From an uncultured Lachnospiraceae bacterium (GTDB lineage Bacteria; Bacillota; Clostridia; Lachnospirales; Lachnospiraceae), in the NCBI GenBank assembly GCA_947053345.1, contig CAMRSM010000012.1, forward strand, positions 41,913 to 105,912: a stretch of 64,000 bases of DNA, given 5' to 3'. This document shows, one piece after another, positions 35,898 through 45,282 of this stretch. The position numbers and the translations under genes were made by a program. The stretch's first letter is position 1, and every line of letters begins with the position of its first letter. Below the pieces are notes generated by a model. That model was not told where the DNA came from and searched no databases. It saw only the letters and a program-made list of their open reading frames with translations.

Positions 35898-36797
35898 CTA
35901 CTTCCGTTTTTCCGCCATCATAAAATATGTGCAAATTTTATATCCGGCATAGCCGTACATACGGTCAAGCCCGCTGTAGGTGTAACTCAGATACGCCTCC
36001 CGAAAACCGCTGTCTTTTAAATATTTTGTCCCGATTGTCACAAGGTTTACCGCGATATGCCTGCCGCGCCACCCTTTCCGGACAGCAACACATCCCACAC
36101 TGCCAAGCCCTTTTTCCGTATCCTCCGCTCCCACAATCAGGGCTCCCGCGACCTCATCCCGAAAAACCGCAATCAGCACCCTCGCTCCCTCCCCTTCCTG
36201 ATACAGGGCATTATCCCGGTAGTACACCGTAAACTCCGAGAATGCGTCATCCATGCAGGCGCACACCGCCACCCGGTCATCCGGCGAGGCCAAACGGTAT
36301 GTAATCCCCTCGATTTCTGCGCCGATTCCATGCCCGTCCTGCCCAAACTCACTCAGCGGGAACCGCATATCAAAGCAGTTGCAATCCCATGAATGCACAT
36401 ATCCCCGATGGGTGAAAAAATCGCCCGCCGTTTCATCAAGCCCCGTATACAGCCTCTCATTCTCCGCCGGGAAATAGCGCTTTGCGGTCGGTACACCCGG
36501 TGCAAGATAATCAAAACCGTTTCCGACATTGATTTTTTCAAACCCGTTTTTCCAGATAGCTTCCTCCGCTTCTGCTAACAGCCTGCTGCCGATCCCCTGC
36601 CTGCGGTATGGCCTGTCAACACAGAGCATCAATATCGTGCCCCGGTTCACGACCGCCGCACCGATCAGGCGGTTCTTTGAATCCCTTTCTGCAAATACGG
36701 CATTGCCCTCATGTCCCAGAATCCGCAGAACGGATGAATGCTCCCTCACAACGAAGGGAAAATTTCTTTCAAATAAATCCGCCAGTTCCTGCCCCAT
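35898..36797 (-). CDS. Tandem GNAT acetyltransferase
   Basis: A 299-residue protein with two GNAT domains. The first has LCVDRPYRRQGIGSRLLAEA; the second has VAVRKGWRGRHIAVNLVTIG and YSGLDRMYGYAGYKI, an arrangement like mycothiol-synthase-type double GNATs. ATG at 36797 follows GGAGAGAG and sits directly after the nitroreductase stop, so the two genes are translationally linked. Substrate unknown. Confidence 0.85.
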   Translation of the reverse strand: MGQELADLFERNFPFVVREHSSVLRILGHEGNAVFAERDSKNRLIGAAVVNRGTILMLCVDRPYRRQGIGSRLLAEAEEAIWKNGFEKINVGNGFDYLAPGVPTAKRYFPAENERLYTGLDETAGDFFTHRGYVHSWDCNCFDMRFPLSEFGQDGHGIGAEIEGITYRLASPDDRVAVCACMDDAFSEFTVYYRDNALYQEGEGARVLIAVFRDEVAGALIVGAEDTEKGLGSVGCVAVRKGWRGRHIAVNLVTIGTKYLKDSGFREAYLSYTYSGLDRMYGYAGYKICTYFMMAEKRK

Positions 36798-36798
36798 G

Positions 36799-37416
36799 TC
36801 AGTTCTCTCTCCACTCCACAACATCCCGCATCTCCTTTCTCTGCCTTGCCTGCGGCGCTTCCGCCGCGTAGCCGATTGCAAGCGCCGCAAACAATTCTCC
36901 TTCGGCACCCAGCCATTCATCTAACTCCTTCTGCGCAAAAAATGTATCACAGATCCACAGGCTGCCAAGCCCTAAATTAGTTGCGGTCAGAATCATATTT
37001 TCAATCGCTGCCCCGACGGACTGCGCATTGCATATTTCCGCTACTCTGTCTTCCTGCGAGTAACAGCCCTTATCCCCAGCCCCCGTCACACTCCCAAACT
37101 TTTTTGATAGGGGATTGATAATAAAAATCACGACCGGGGCATGCTTCATAATGCTGAATGAGTATTCTGCACCGTCCAGATGACAGGCGCTCTCCGCAAG
37201 AAACGGCTCCCGCCTTTCCCGCTCAAGCCCCGCAGCAAGCGCGGCGAGCATCCCTTCCTTCGCTCCTTCCGCCACAACAACAAATTTCCACGGCTGGCGG
37301 TTTTTCGCGGAGGGCGCAAGGATTCCCGCTTTAATAATTTCTTCGACCATGCAGCGCGGCACGGGTTTATCCTCATATTTCCGGATGCTGCGCCGGTCGG
37401 TAATTGCCTGAATCAT
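36799..37416 (-). CDS. Nitroreductase family flavoprotein
   Basis: A 205-residue FMN-dependent nitroreductase homologue: RRSIRKYEDKPVP, then GILAPSAKNRQPWKFVVV near the N-terminus, and LGSLWICDTFF, in the order typical of the family. It could reduce nitroaromatics or quinones using NAD(P)H. AAAGGAAAA precedes the ATG. It is directly followed by the tandem GNAT gene. Confidence 0.9.
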   Translation of the reverse strand: MIQAITDRRSIRKYEDKPVPRCMVEEIIKAGILAPSAKNRQPWKFVVVAEGAKEGMLAALAAGLERERREPFLAESACHLDGAEYSFSIMKHAPVVIFIINPLSKKFGSVTGAGDKGCYSQEDRVAEICNAQSVGAAIENMILTATNLGLGSLWICDTFFAQKELDEWLGAEGELFAALAIGYAAEAPQARQRKEMRDVVEWREN

Positions 37417-37441
37417 AATATTTTTTCCTTTCTGATTCTTT

Positions 37442-38323
37442 TTATATCTGCAAGTCCCACAAAGTCATCTGTGCGTTCTGTGCCTTATCCTCGAACTTGT
37501 GCAGATACTCGAAAATCCGGTCGTTGTCATGCACCATCCCATATCTGCCGCATGTTTCATGGAAAAGCTGCATCAGTGCCTTGTTGTTCGGGCTGTCTAT
37601 TACATATTGATTTCCGTACATCCGAATGTATCTCTCCTTTATTCCCGGAAACAGACGGTCTAACTGTGAATAAAAATATTCCCGGTTTCCTTCGCGAAGC
37701 GTCAGCCCCATCGAAAAACAGATCACCCCGTAAACTCCCGCCTCACTGCACATGCGAAGAATACCGGAAATATTTTCCCGCGTGTCGTTTAAAAACGGCA
37801 GAATGGGGGAGAGCCACACAACCGTGGGGATTCCCGCTGCCTGAAACTCCTTCAACGCCGCAAGGCGCTCGCCCGTTGTGCTGACATTCGGTTCAATCTT
37901 TCTGCACAATTCCTCGTCGAAGGTGGTCAGCGTCATCTGTACGACTGCCTTCGTCTTTCGGTTGATCTTTTGCAGAAGGTCGATGTCCCGCAATACCCGG
38001 CTGGATTTTGTGTGTACCGTCACCCCGAAGCCGTACCGGTCAATCAATTCAAGTGCTTTTCTGGCATTGCCGATCTCCATTTCCAGGGGCAGGTACGGGT
38101 CTGTCATAGCCCCCGTACCGATCATGCATTTGCGGCGCTTATGCTTCAGCGCGTGTTCGAGTAGCTCTATGGCATTTTCCTTGACTTCGATATCCGTAAA
38201 ATCATGCTCGATATGATAACATCTGCTGCGGGAATCGCAGTAGATACATCCATGCTGGCAGCCGCGGTACAGATTCATGCCGTTCTGCGCTGACAGGATT
38301 CCCTTGGCTTTTACGTAGTGCAT
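37442..38323 (-). CDS. Radical SAM protein, SplB-like
   Basis: A 293-residue radical SAM enzyme with the cluster motif GCQHGCIYC (Cys22, Cys26, Cys29). The remaining sequence (GTGAMTDPYLPLE, GVTVHTKSSRVLRDIDLL, WLSPILPFLNDTREN) matches the group related to spore photoproduct lyase. The reaction is not known. The start at 38323 follows GGAGGGG and the start of the conserved MHYVKAKGIL segment; the ATG at 38338 has no site. Confidence 0.88.
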   Translation of the reverse strand: MHYVKAKGILSAQNGMNLYRGCQHGCIYCDSRSRCYHIEHDFTDIEVKENAIELLEHALKHKRRKCMIGTGAMTDPYLPLEMEIGNARKALELIDRYGFGVTVHTKSSRVLRDIDLLQKINRKTKAVVQMTLTTFDEELCRKIEPNVSTTGERLAALKEFQAAGIPTVVWLSPILPFLNDTRENISGILRMCSEAGVYGVICFSMGLTLREGNREYFYSQLDRLFPGIKERYIRMYGNQYVIDSPNNKALMQLFHETCGRYGMVHDNDRIFEYLHKFEDKAQNAQMTLWDLQI

Positions 38324-38531
38324 GGGGTTCCCCTCCAACTTCCTGTGTGGGAAAATTTTTGTTTTATGGTTAAACTACTTCCATTTTTTTACATGCAAAG
38401 AAGTATGGCGTTTCATACGACGCAATTTGCCACTCAAAGGTTCCTCCCTGCACGGAAAACTTCCTTACAAACTACCGGGCTTAAACCTTCGGACATAAAC
38501 AATCCGTTAATAAAATAGTCAAAGGAAAATT

Positions 38532-38601
38532 CATATCCCTATGCTACTATCGCATGCCAGATGTAGCTTATCCCCCACCTGCCACAATTGATAGGTTAAA
38601 C
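38532..38601 (-). repeat. Dispersed 70-bp repeat, copy 4
   Basis: Matches copies 2 and 3, with CTTATCCCCCACCTGCCACA and TTGATAGGTTAAAC best conserved. It lies about 100 bp downstream of the ClbS/DfsB gene, within the 38324-38701 gap, in which I see nothing else. Confidence 0.8.
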
Positions 38602-38701
38602 AAAAATCATCAGGCATAAAACAAAAGACATACAATATCCAAAATAATATCTTTCCCCTTTTAAAACTGGCCGTCATCCTCCCCAAACCATACTTTTCCC
38701 C

Positions 38702-39238
38702 TTACCGCAGAATCTTCCGGTGCGATTTCAGCTTTTTCAACGCCCACTCATAGTGGCTGGACATATTCGAAACAAAGTAGGAGCCAAGCGCATTGTCGCC
38801 GCACCAAGGAAATACCCCGCGAGAAAAAAGCTCCTCCTGCGAAAACCGCTCGATCAGTGCCATCATCTTATTATGCGATTCCCCCAGCGCCTTTTTTGCC
38901 TCCTCAAGCGTTGTATTCTGGTGCTTCTCCCAGAATTCCATATTCATGTCGCCGTATGTGCGCCAGTTGTAAGGGGCCGGGAGGAGCGGTTTGTTCTCTC
39001 CCTTTTCGTTCGCCGCAACCCAGTTTAATACAAGATTATGCCACTCATTTAAATGGATCAGCACATCGCGCAGGTTTTTATCGCGGCTCCAGTGCCGCTC
39101 CTTTTTTGAGGGAATCCCCGAAAAATCAAAGGTTGTCGATAATTCCCTTTCGGTCATGGAGGTGATAAAATTGTTCAGTTCCTCAAATTTTTCTGCTGCC
39201 GCCTGCAGCAATTCCGGTTTGTTCACAGGTCTTGCCAT
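38702..39238 (-). CDS. ClbS/DfsB family protein
   Basis: A 178-residue four-helix protein of the ClbS/DfsB (DUF1706) family. ClbS protects colibactin producers by hydrolysing the cyclopropane warhead; other members are uncharacterised. PVNKPELLQAAAEKFEEL, HWSRDKNLRDVLIHLNEWH and NWRTYGDMNMEFWEKHQNTT fit the family. The ATG at 39238 follows AAGGGGAAAA and begins the conserved core. Whether it protects against a genotoxin here is inference. Confidence 0.8.
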   Translation of the reverse strand: MARPVNKPELLQAAAEKFEELNNFITSMTERELSTTFDFSGIPSKKERHWSRDKNLRDVLIHLNEWHNLVLNWVAANEKGENKPLLPAPYNWRTYGDMNMEFWEKHQNTTLEEAKKALGESHNKMMALIERFSQEELFSRGVFPWCGDNALGSYFVSNMSSHYEWALKKLKSHRKILR

Positions 39239-39539
39239 GTCTTTTCCCCTTTTCATTATTATTTTCTTGCATTGCCTGACAAAAGACACCAGCCTATACC
39301 ATGCAGCCCGGCAGCCTCCGCCGACATATGCGCGATTCGCACCCGTTTCTTGCCGGTTCGGCAATCCGTTGTGCTCCTCTGATGAAAGCATAGCATACAA
39401 TACCTGACAGAGTATGTCAGGTTTTATCCGGAATTTTTCTTTGCAGGTTACTTTCTAAACTTCCAGTTAGCCCCTCCCCCTGCGCAATGCACTTTCTCCA
39501 ACCTTTCCCGCCGCATCTGCAAATACAGATTCTTCCACA

Positions 39540-40610
39540 TCATATCTCTCTTTTACTTCCTATGCTCTTTTCTCTTTGCTTCTTATCCCCTTCGCATTTC
39601 ACATGCTCTTTATATTTTTCATACATCGCCATCACCTTCTGCGCCAAAAGCTCCCGCAGATACACCGGTTCCAGCACCTCCACCTGCGTACCGAAGGAAA
39701 GCAGGAAAGAGATCACCCATTCATCCACGGGCATCGGTGCCGCCACAAGGAAATCCCCGTCCTCCGTGCGTGTTACCTGGCTCTCCTCGAATTCATCAAA
39801 CACCCGGTAAGCCATCCCGCGCGGAAAACGCAGCCGTACCAGGGGCGGTTCCCATTCTGCCAGCAGGCTTTCCCCGCTCCTGCCCGCCCCATGTTGGTTT
39901 TCCTGCCCCAAAGCGGAAGATGCCTTTTTGTCCGGCTCGCCCTCGTCAGGCAATGCAGATTTCACTGCCTCATTTGTTGTTTCCCGCCCCCATCCTGCGG
40001 GCGGCGTAAACCTCTCATCAAGCAGTTGCCACTTTGAAATCCGGTTCAGTTTAAACAGCCGGAAATCATTTTTATCCGTGCACCATGCCTTTAAATACCA
40101 CGCCCTCGACTTGTAGGATAGCCGAAGCGGCCACACTGTGCGCACACTCTCCTCCCCGCCACTGCCCGCATAGACAATCCGCACACATCTTCGGTAAATT
40201 ACTGCGCGTTTCAGCAATTCAAATTTTTCATTGTCCCGTGTCTTTTCCCCCCATCTTGAAAAATCAACCTCGTACCATTCCTCCGAGGAAACCTGAAACA
40301 GCGCCGACAGTTTCTGAAAAAGTGCCGCGTCGTAAGCCCCTGCCGCCGAAAGACTTTGCAGTGCCGATAACAGTTCCTTTCTCTCTTCCTCCGACAACAG
40401 CTCGCGGCTTAAAACATAATCCTCCATCAGCCGCACGCCGCCGTTCCTCCCCCGCTCCATATAAACGGGGATTCCCGCGGCGCTTAGGGCATCCAGATCA
40501 CGGTAGATTGTCCGCTCGGATACCTCAAGCTTTTTTGCAAGCTCTGTGATGGTGGTCTGCCCCTTCGACAATAGATGATAAACAATCCGGAACAATCTGC
40601 CTTCCTGCAT
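39540..40610 (-). CDS. WYL-domain transcriptional regulator
   Basis: A 356-residue regulator of the YafY type. Residues 1-60 are an HTH of the HTH_11 class (TITELAKKLEVSERTIYRDL); from about 130 a WYL domain (RAWYLKAWCTDKNDFRLFKLNRI) senses ligands. An Ala/Glu/Gly-rich low-complexity insert lies near residues 225-260. It could act on the neighbouring GNAT gene, which is inference from proximity alone. The ATG follows GAGGGGATG. Confidence 0.85.
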   Translation of the reverse strand: MQEGRLFRIVYHLLSKGQTTITELAKKLEVSERTIYRDLDALSAAGIPVYMERGRNGGVRLMEDYVLSRELLSEEERKELLSALQSLSAAGAYDAALFQKLSALFQVSSEEWYEVDFSRWGEKTRDNEKFELLKRAVIYRRCVRIVYAGSGGEESVRTVWPLRLSYKSRAWYLKAWCTDKNDFRLFKLNRISKWQLLDERFTPPAGWGRETTNEAVKSALPDEGEPDKKASSALGQENQHGAGRSGESLLAEWEPPLVRLRFPRGMAYRVFDEFEESQVTRTEDGDFLVAAPMPVDEWVISFLLSFGTQVEVLEPVYLRELLAQKVMAMYEKYKEHVKCEGDKKQREKSIGSKREI

Positions 40611-40636
40611 GGGGCATCCCCTCCTTTCCCGCAGGA

Positions 40637-41518
40637 CTACAAAAAATTCCCCGCTTTAGGCTCCCACGTACAAAACTCCGACGAATATTCTAACCCGATC
40701 CGGTGATAAAACTCCTGTTGCGACAGCACGACGGCTCTTTTTGCCCCAAGCCTTTTAGCGCGGGAAATGGCCTCATAGATCACTGCCCTGCCAAGCCCCA
40801 GCCGCCGGCAGCGCGGGATCGTCACAACCGGCTCGATATATGCCGTTTCGCCCTTTGTATACCACAGGCCGCAATGTGCGCAATATTCGGTTTCGTCCAT
40901 AGCAAACACCTTAAGCGCCCTGTCCGCGTGCGGTGTCAGCACAAACGTATCCGGATCAAGGGGTTGTGGCAGTCCCTCGTCTTCATGGTCAAAGCCTTTG
41001 TGCAGCACGAGCTGGCATTTCCATAGGTCAAAGCCAAGCTCCATGCCGCCGACCTTATACCCCTCAGGAATATTGTAATGCAAATCTCTGTCAAGTGCAA
41101 TCTGTAAAACATGATCGTTCGTATGTTTTTTCTCAAATCCCATTTCCCGGAGGACTTCGCACAGGGGAGCATCCAAAGAATTTACCTTAATCATCGGCTG
41201 TTCATCCGTGCGCAGTACATAAGCAACCATTTCCTTCAACAATTCCTTATCATTTTCTGAGTGGATCAGGTATGTTCTGTCATGCCATCCGGTATCGTAT
41301 GTCACAAGACCCACGATCCCGCCCCCGGAATTTCGGAACATGGCAATCGTTGTGAGCTTATCTTCCGCCAGATAACCGCTATCCATCATCCACTCAAACC
41401 GCCCCCAGTGAAAATGCTCATTGAGACCGCGGTCCGAAGCCCTTAATAAAAACTCATAAATCTCGTCATACTGCTCGTTAAACGGTGTCGTGCCCTTGTA
41501 ATTTTCGATCGCGTACAT
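40637..41518 (-). CDS. GNAT acetyltransferase
   Basis: A 293-residue protein whose C-terminal half is a GNAT domain: EPVVTIPRCRRLGLGRAVIY, then RLGAKRAVVLSQQEFYHRIG. The N-terminal half (EIYEFLLRASDRGLNEHFHW) is a degenerate second GNAT-like fold or a family-specific domain. GGAGG precedes the ATG at 41518. It sits upstream of the WYL regulator. Confidence 0.82.
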   Translation of the reverse strand: MYAIENYKGTTPFNEQYDEIYEFLLRASDRGLNEHFHWGRFEWMMDSGYLAEDKLTTIAMFRNSGGGIVGLVTYDTGWHDRTYLIHSENDKELLKEMVAYVLRTDEQPMIKVNSLDAPLCEVLREMGFEKKHTNDHVLQIALDRDLHYNIPEGYKVGGMELGFDLWKCQLVLHKGFDHEDEGLPQPLDPDTFVLTPHADRALKVFAMDETEYCAHCGLWYTKGETAYIEPVVTIPRCRRLGLGRAVIYEAISRAKRLGAKRAVVLSQQEFYHRIGLEYSSEFCTWEPKAGNFL

Positions 41519-41599
41519 ATTTTCCTCCATTCTGTGTTGTCGATGCACCCTCTCTGTTACAAAACCATCCCCATCCTTTTTATCCGCAGAAAACAGGAA

Positions 41600-42541
41600 T
41601 CAATTTCCAAGTACCGACATCAACAATCCTTCCACAGCCTCCCTGCCGCGCAACGTCTTAAGCCAGCGCACCGGAATCCCTTCTTCCCCGTACACAATCC
41701 CTGCAAGCCCGCCCACGACGCACGCCGTTGTATCCGTGTCGTCACCGAGCATTACCGCCTGTTTTACGGCTTCCTCATAGCTTTCTGCCCGTGCGAGAAT
41801 CATAAACGCGCTGCGCAGGCAGTCCACCACATACCCGGAACCGTTCCCCTGCCACGGCAGCTCCGGCCGCACGCTCCACTCCAATTCCCTCTCGTGATCC
41901 GGCATTTCCCGGTAAAGCTCCCGCAGAACCTTAACGGCGCGTGCAAGTGCCGGGGCAAATTCCTGCCCCGCGGTAAGATACCGCGCAGTAAGGCAGTACA
42001 ATGCACAGCACACATGATTGCAGGGATTACCGTGGGTGATCCGGCACTGGTCATGCGCGGCAAGCACCAACTCCTTATCCGTCCCCCCATGCCAGAGCGC
42101 AAGCGGCAGCGTCCGCATCAACGCGCCGTTTCCCTTGCCGTCCGGGCGCAGGATACCGCATTTTTCAGGTGCAAGCCCAGACCGGTAAGCAGTAAGCGCC
42201 TCTCCGGTCTGGATGCCGACATCGAACACCTCGCCGTCCACCGCCCATTTCCCCTCCTCATACCATGCAAGCAGCCTGTCCGAAAAATCCCCCAGACAAA
42301 AACGCCCGCAGACACTCAGGCTGTCGAGCAGACAGAGCGCCTGCGCGCCGTCATCCGACCAGGTTCCGGGCAGGATTCCCTGATGCGCCCGGGAAAAACC
42401 CTCCGGCGGGGTCATTTCGATCTCATGGTACGGCGGAATTTCATCGGCAGAATGAAATTCGTAGGGAACCCCTAGGGCATCGCCAACCAGCAAGCCATAT
42501 AATCCTCCGCGAATTCTGTACTGCCGTTGAATTCTTTCCAT
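41600..42541 (-). CDS. ADP-ribosylglycohydrolase
   Basis: A 313-residue member of the DraG/ARH family, which removes ADP-ribose from proteins. Metal-binding residues lie in GTWSDDGAQ (near 58) and MLGDDTDTTACVVGGLAG (near 265), the two conserved acidic motifs. No partner ADP-ribosyltransferase is in the window. The ATG follows AAGAAGG. Confidence 0.92.
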   Translation of the reverse strand: MERIQRQYRIRGGLYGLLVGDALGVPYEFHSADEIPPYHEIEMTPPEGFSRAHQGILPGTWSDDGAQALCLLDSLSVCGRFCLGDFSDRLLAWYEEGKWAVDGEVFDVGIQTGEALTAYRSGLAPEKCGILRPDGKGNGALMRTLPLALWHGGTDKELVLAAHDQCRITHGNPCNHVCCALYCLTARYLTAGQEFAPALARAVKVLRELYREMPDHERELEWSVRPELPWQGNGSGYVVDCLRSAFMILARAESYEEAVKQAVMLGDDTDTTACVVGGLAGIVYGEEGIPVRWLKTLRGREAVEGLLMSVLGN

Positions 42542-42676
42542 TATACTGCAACCTTCTTTCTTTTAATTAAGACTTTATTTTCATTTCTTTTGATCTGTTA
42601 TTCCGCCAAGCGGCAAAAATTCCTGACAATCCGGCAGCATGAGTTCCCGCCCTCCAGGAACCCTTTGGTTCCGCCT

Positions 42677-43492
42677 TTATACTTTCCTGCAAATGTACAG
42701 CAAATGATTGCTGTAGCCCTGCAATTCCTCCCGCTCACAGGTCGAGAAATGATATTTCATCCACACCGCAAATTCCTCGTCCGTCAATTCGTCAATCTGT
42801 TCCATCATATGCCGCGCCATCCCGTCCGTCGCGATATTATGCTCCATCCTGACCGAAAACTGTGCCATCAGATCTTTTAACTCCTGAATATAGAAAGCCG
42901 CAAAGACCCCTTCCGGATAATTGATGATCTTGAAATTCCCGTCAAAATCCTTTCCCATCCCGTCAAGCAGATGATGGCCGCGCAGCGCCCAGTCAATCAT
43001 GACTGAATCGCTTGCCAGATACGCCACCGCAATGATCCCGCCCTTTTTCGTGACGCGGACTGCCTCGCTGACCGCCCGCTCCTGATCCCCGCGCTCGTAC
43101 AAATGATAAAGTGGACCTAATACCAGCGTCACATCATAAGTATCATCCGCCAGTCCCGATAAATTCACCGCATCGCCCCACTTCGCGCATATTTTCATAT
43201 CCGGCGTGGTCTTGGAACGTAAAATATCCAGATTCTTCCCGACAAACTCCACCGCAGTCACATCATAGCCCTGTTTTGCGTAATAGAGCGAGTACCTCCC
43301 GGTTCCTGCGCCAATCTCCAGAATCTTCGTATCCGCCGCGCCCCTGCCGTCAACCGGAAGATACTCCCCGATATACTTTGTTGTCGTCAAAAATTCAACA
43401 CTGCCATGCTTTGTCGTCATCAACCGGACATCCTCGTTGCAGATATCCGAATAAAATGAATTTATAATCTGTACCCGTTTTTCTTCCGCCAA
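42677..43492 (-). CDS. Class I SAM-dependent methyltransferase
   Basis: A 271-residue methyltransferase. Motif I is LEIGAGTGRYSLYYA, motif II VTAVEFVGKNL, then VTLVLGPLYHLYE. The substrate is unknown. It starts with TTG at 43492 placed 8 nt after AAGGAG. It lies between an ADP-ribosylglycohydrolase and a GNAT gene without obvious functional link. Confidence 0.88.
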   Translation of the reverse strand: MAEEKRVQIINSFYSDICNEDVRLMTTKHGSVEFLTTTKYIGEYLPVDGRGAADTKILEIGAGTGRYSLYYAKQGYDVTAVEFVGKNLDILRSKTTPDMKICAKWGDAVNLSGLADDTYDVTLVLGPLYHLYERGDQERAVSEAVRVTKKGGIIAVAYLASDSVMIDWALRGHHLLDGMGKDFDGNFKIINYPEGVFAAFYIQELKDLMAQFSVRMEHNIATDGMARHMMEQIDELTDEEFAVWMKYHFSTCEREELQGYSNHLLYICRKV

Positions 43493-43544
43493 TGTATTAT
43501 CTCCTTCCCTTCATAGAGCAAGCTCCATTTCAAAGCACCCGGCA

Positions 43545-44075
43545 TTACCGCAGCTTCTTTGACAGATACAGCACCAGATCGTCGTCGTTACAGCAATTTT
43601 CATACTGCCCGCAAACCTTCCCCCCGTACCACACCCCGCTGCCGTCCGGAATATATCCGCGCTTTATGTACATGCGCTGTGCGCTCCCGTAGCCGCCGTG
43701 CAGGCCGACACCCAGAAAAACCGTATCTGCGTGATCCCCCGCAATCTTTTCCGCAGCATCCATCAGCCTGCTTCCAATCCCGCGCCTCTGGTATTTTACA
43801 AGCACGCCGAAATCCACAATTTCCGGATAACCAAGCCCGGCAAATGCGCCCCATTTTGAGTCGGTATAAATATTGATATACCCTGCCACTGCCCCGTGAA
43901 ATTCCGCTGCGAGCGCGACAGACCTGCCCTCCGCCCGGTCTTTCAGGCGCATAAGATATTTCTCAAGCCGCCCCTCGCCATCCCAGCCCTGCGCGATCTC
44001 ACCGTCCGTGATGATCTGTGCGTCACTTTCCTGTAAATCCCGGATGATAACTTCACTATCCTGATAATAAATCAT
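43545..44075 (-). CDS. GNAT acetyltransferase
   Basis: A 176-residue GNAT with VDFGVLVKYQRRGIGSRLMD as the acetyl-CoA loop and GYGSAQRMYIKRGYIPDG as the C-terminal signature. The substrate is unknown. A GGGGG tract precedes the ATG. An upstream basic 65-codon frame overlaps its start but is not convincing. Confidence 0.88.
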   Translation of the reverse strand: MIYYQDSEVIIRDLQESDAQIITDGEIAQGWDGEGRLEKYLMRLKDRAEGRSVALAAEFHGAVAGYINIYTDSKWGAFAGLGYPEIVDFGVLVKYQRRGIGSRLMDAAEKIAGDHADTVFLGVGLHGGYGSAQRMYIKRGYIPDGSGVWYGGKVCGQYENCCNDDDLVLYLSKKLR

Positions 44076-44272
44076 ATCCGTACCCCCTTCTTATTTTTTG
44101 CGATATTCTTTGGTTTCTTTCCCTGCGGTATCTCGGTTTCCTTTTTTGCATTTTCGTTTAAATTCTTCCTTTCCCTGTCTTTTACGTTCCCTTGCAATTT
44201 TCTCAGTTTTCTTATTCCTTTATTTGCTGCCGGCTTCACCCTGCCATTCATTTTTTCCGCACCGCACACCCA

Positions 44273-44301
44273 TTGACCTGCCGAAAACCATATGGTAAAA
44301 T
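44273..44301 (+). promoter_or_regulatory. Promoter of the EamA gene
   Basis: TTGACC (44273-44278) and TAAAAT (44296-44301), spaced 17 bp, five of six matches each. They lie 47 bp upstream of the ATG at 44348, which has AAGGAG correctly spaced. Confidence 0.7.
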
Positions 44302-44347
44302 AGTCCGGGGATTTACAAATAAAATTTCAAATAAGGAGCATAAACCA

Positions 44348-45213
44348 ATGTGGCTTTTTACGGCGATCTTATCCGCGTTCTTTGCCGGGATCACATCCAT
44401 TCTGGCAAAATGCGGTATAAAGAAAACAGATTCCGACATTGCAACAGCGATAAGAACCGCCGTTGTGCTGCTGTTTGCGTGGATCATGGTAGGAATTACC
44501 GGCTCCGCAAAAACCCTCCCTGCAATCAGCCAAAAATCCCTGCTCTTCCTGCTTCTCTCCGGGATTGCAACGGGCGCGTCGTGGATCTGTTACTTTAAAG
44601 CGCTCTCCCTGGGTGATATCAATAAAGTCGTGCCGATTGACAAGTCAAGCCCATTCTTTCCGTGTTGCTCGCTATACTCCTGTTTAAGGAAACGGGGCAG
44701 CTCGCAGTGCGGCTTGCCGGGGTAGTGGTTCTTGCCGCCGGAATCTTCCTTATGGTCGAAAAAAAGGAAAACGTCGAACAAAAAAGCGACGGGCGCTGGC
44801 TTTTTTATGCCATTCTATCTGCCATTTTTGCCGCACTTACCACCATACTCGCCAAAATCGGCATTTCCGGTGTGGAATCCAACCTCGGCACTGCCATACG
44901 CACGGCGGTCGTGCTCGTCATGGCATGGCTGATCGTCCTCCTGAAAGGAAAACACAGGCAAATAGCGGAAATCTCCAAAAAGGAGCTTGCATACATATCG
45001 TTTTCCGGACTGGCAACGGGCGCATCCTGGCTCTGTTATTATTACGCCATCCAAAACGGCATCGTCAGCATTGTGGTTCCGGTCGACAAACTGAGTATCC
45101 TAGTCACCGTTTTATTCTCGCGCCTTGTGTTCGGGGAGCGTCTTAGCAGGAAAGCATCGCTCGGGCTTATGCTTATGGTCTGCGGGACACTTATAATGGC
45201 AATCTGGTCTTAA
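44348..45213 (+). pseudogene. Frameshifted EamA/DMT transporter
   Basis: One of only two plus-strand genes. Two DMT repeats are clear: the N-terminal half starts MWLFTAILSAFFAGITSILA and the C-terminal half resumes with WLFYAILSAIFAALTTILA. The frame breaks near 44650: after VPIDKSS the frame switches and continues as ILSVLLAILLFKETGQLAV. A single missing base restores a full-length 288-residue ten-helix permease, as the span is one base short of a multiple of three. Promoter and ribosome site are intact, so the loss is recent or is a sequencing error. EamA carriers export metabolites; the substrate is unknown. Confidence 0.85.
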
Positions 45214-45282
45214 AGCCATCCCTGTACGAATGCTGTCCCCGCATGCACAGATTACCTGTCCGGCTCTTCCTTCCCGCCCAAA

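Noticed and set aside
19921..38601. attC-like integron recombination sites
   Set aside because: Some copies end in GTTRRRY-like bases (GTTAAAC), but the matching RYYYAAC end and an integrase are absent, and copies are not at every gene.
44072..44269. A 65-codon Lys/Asn-rich frame overlapping the GNAT start
   Set aside because: Low complexity, no ribosome site; it overlaps by ATGA but composition looks non-coding.
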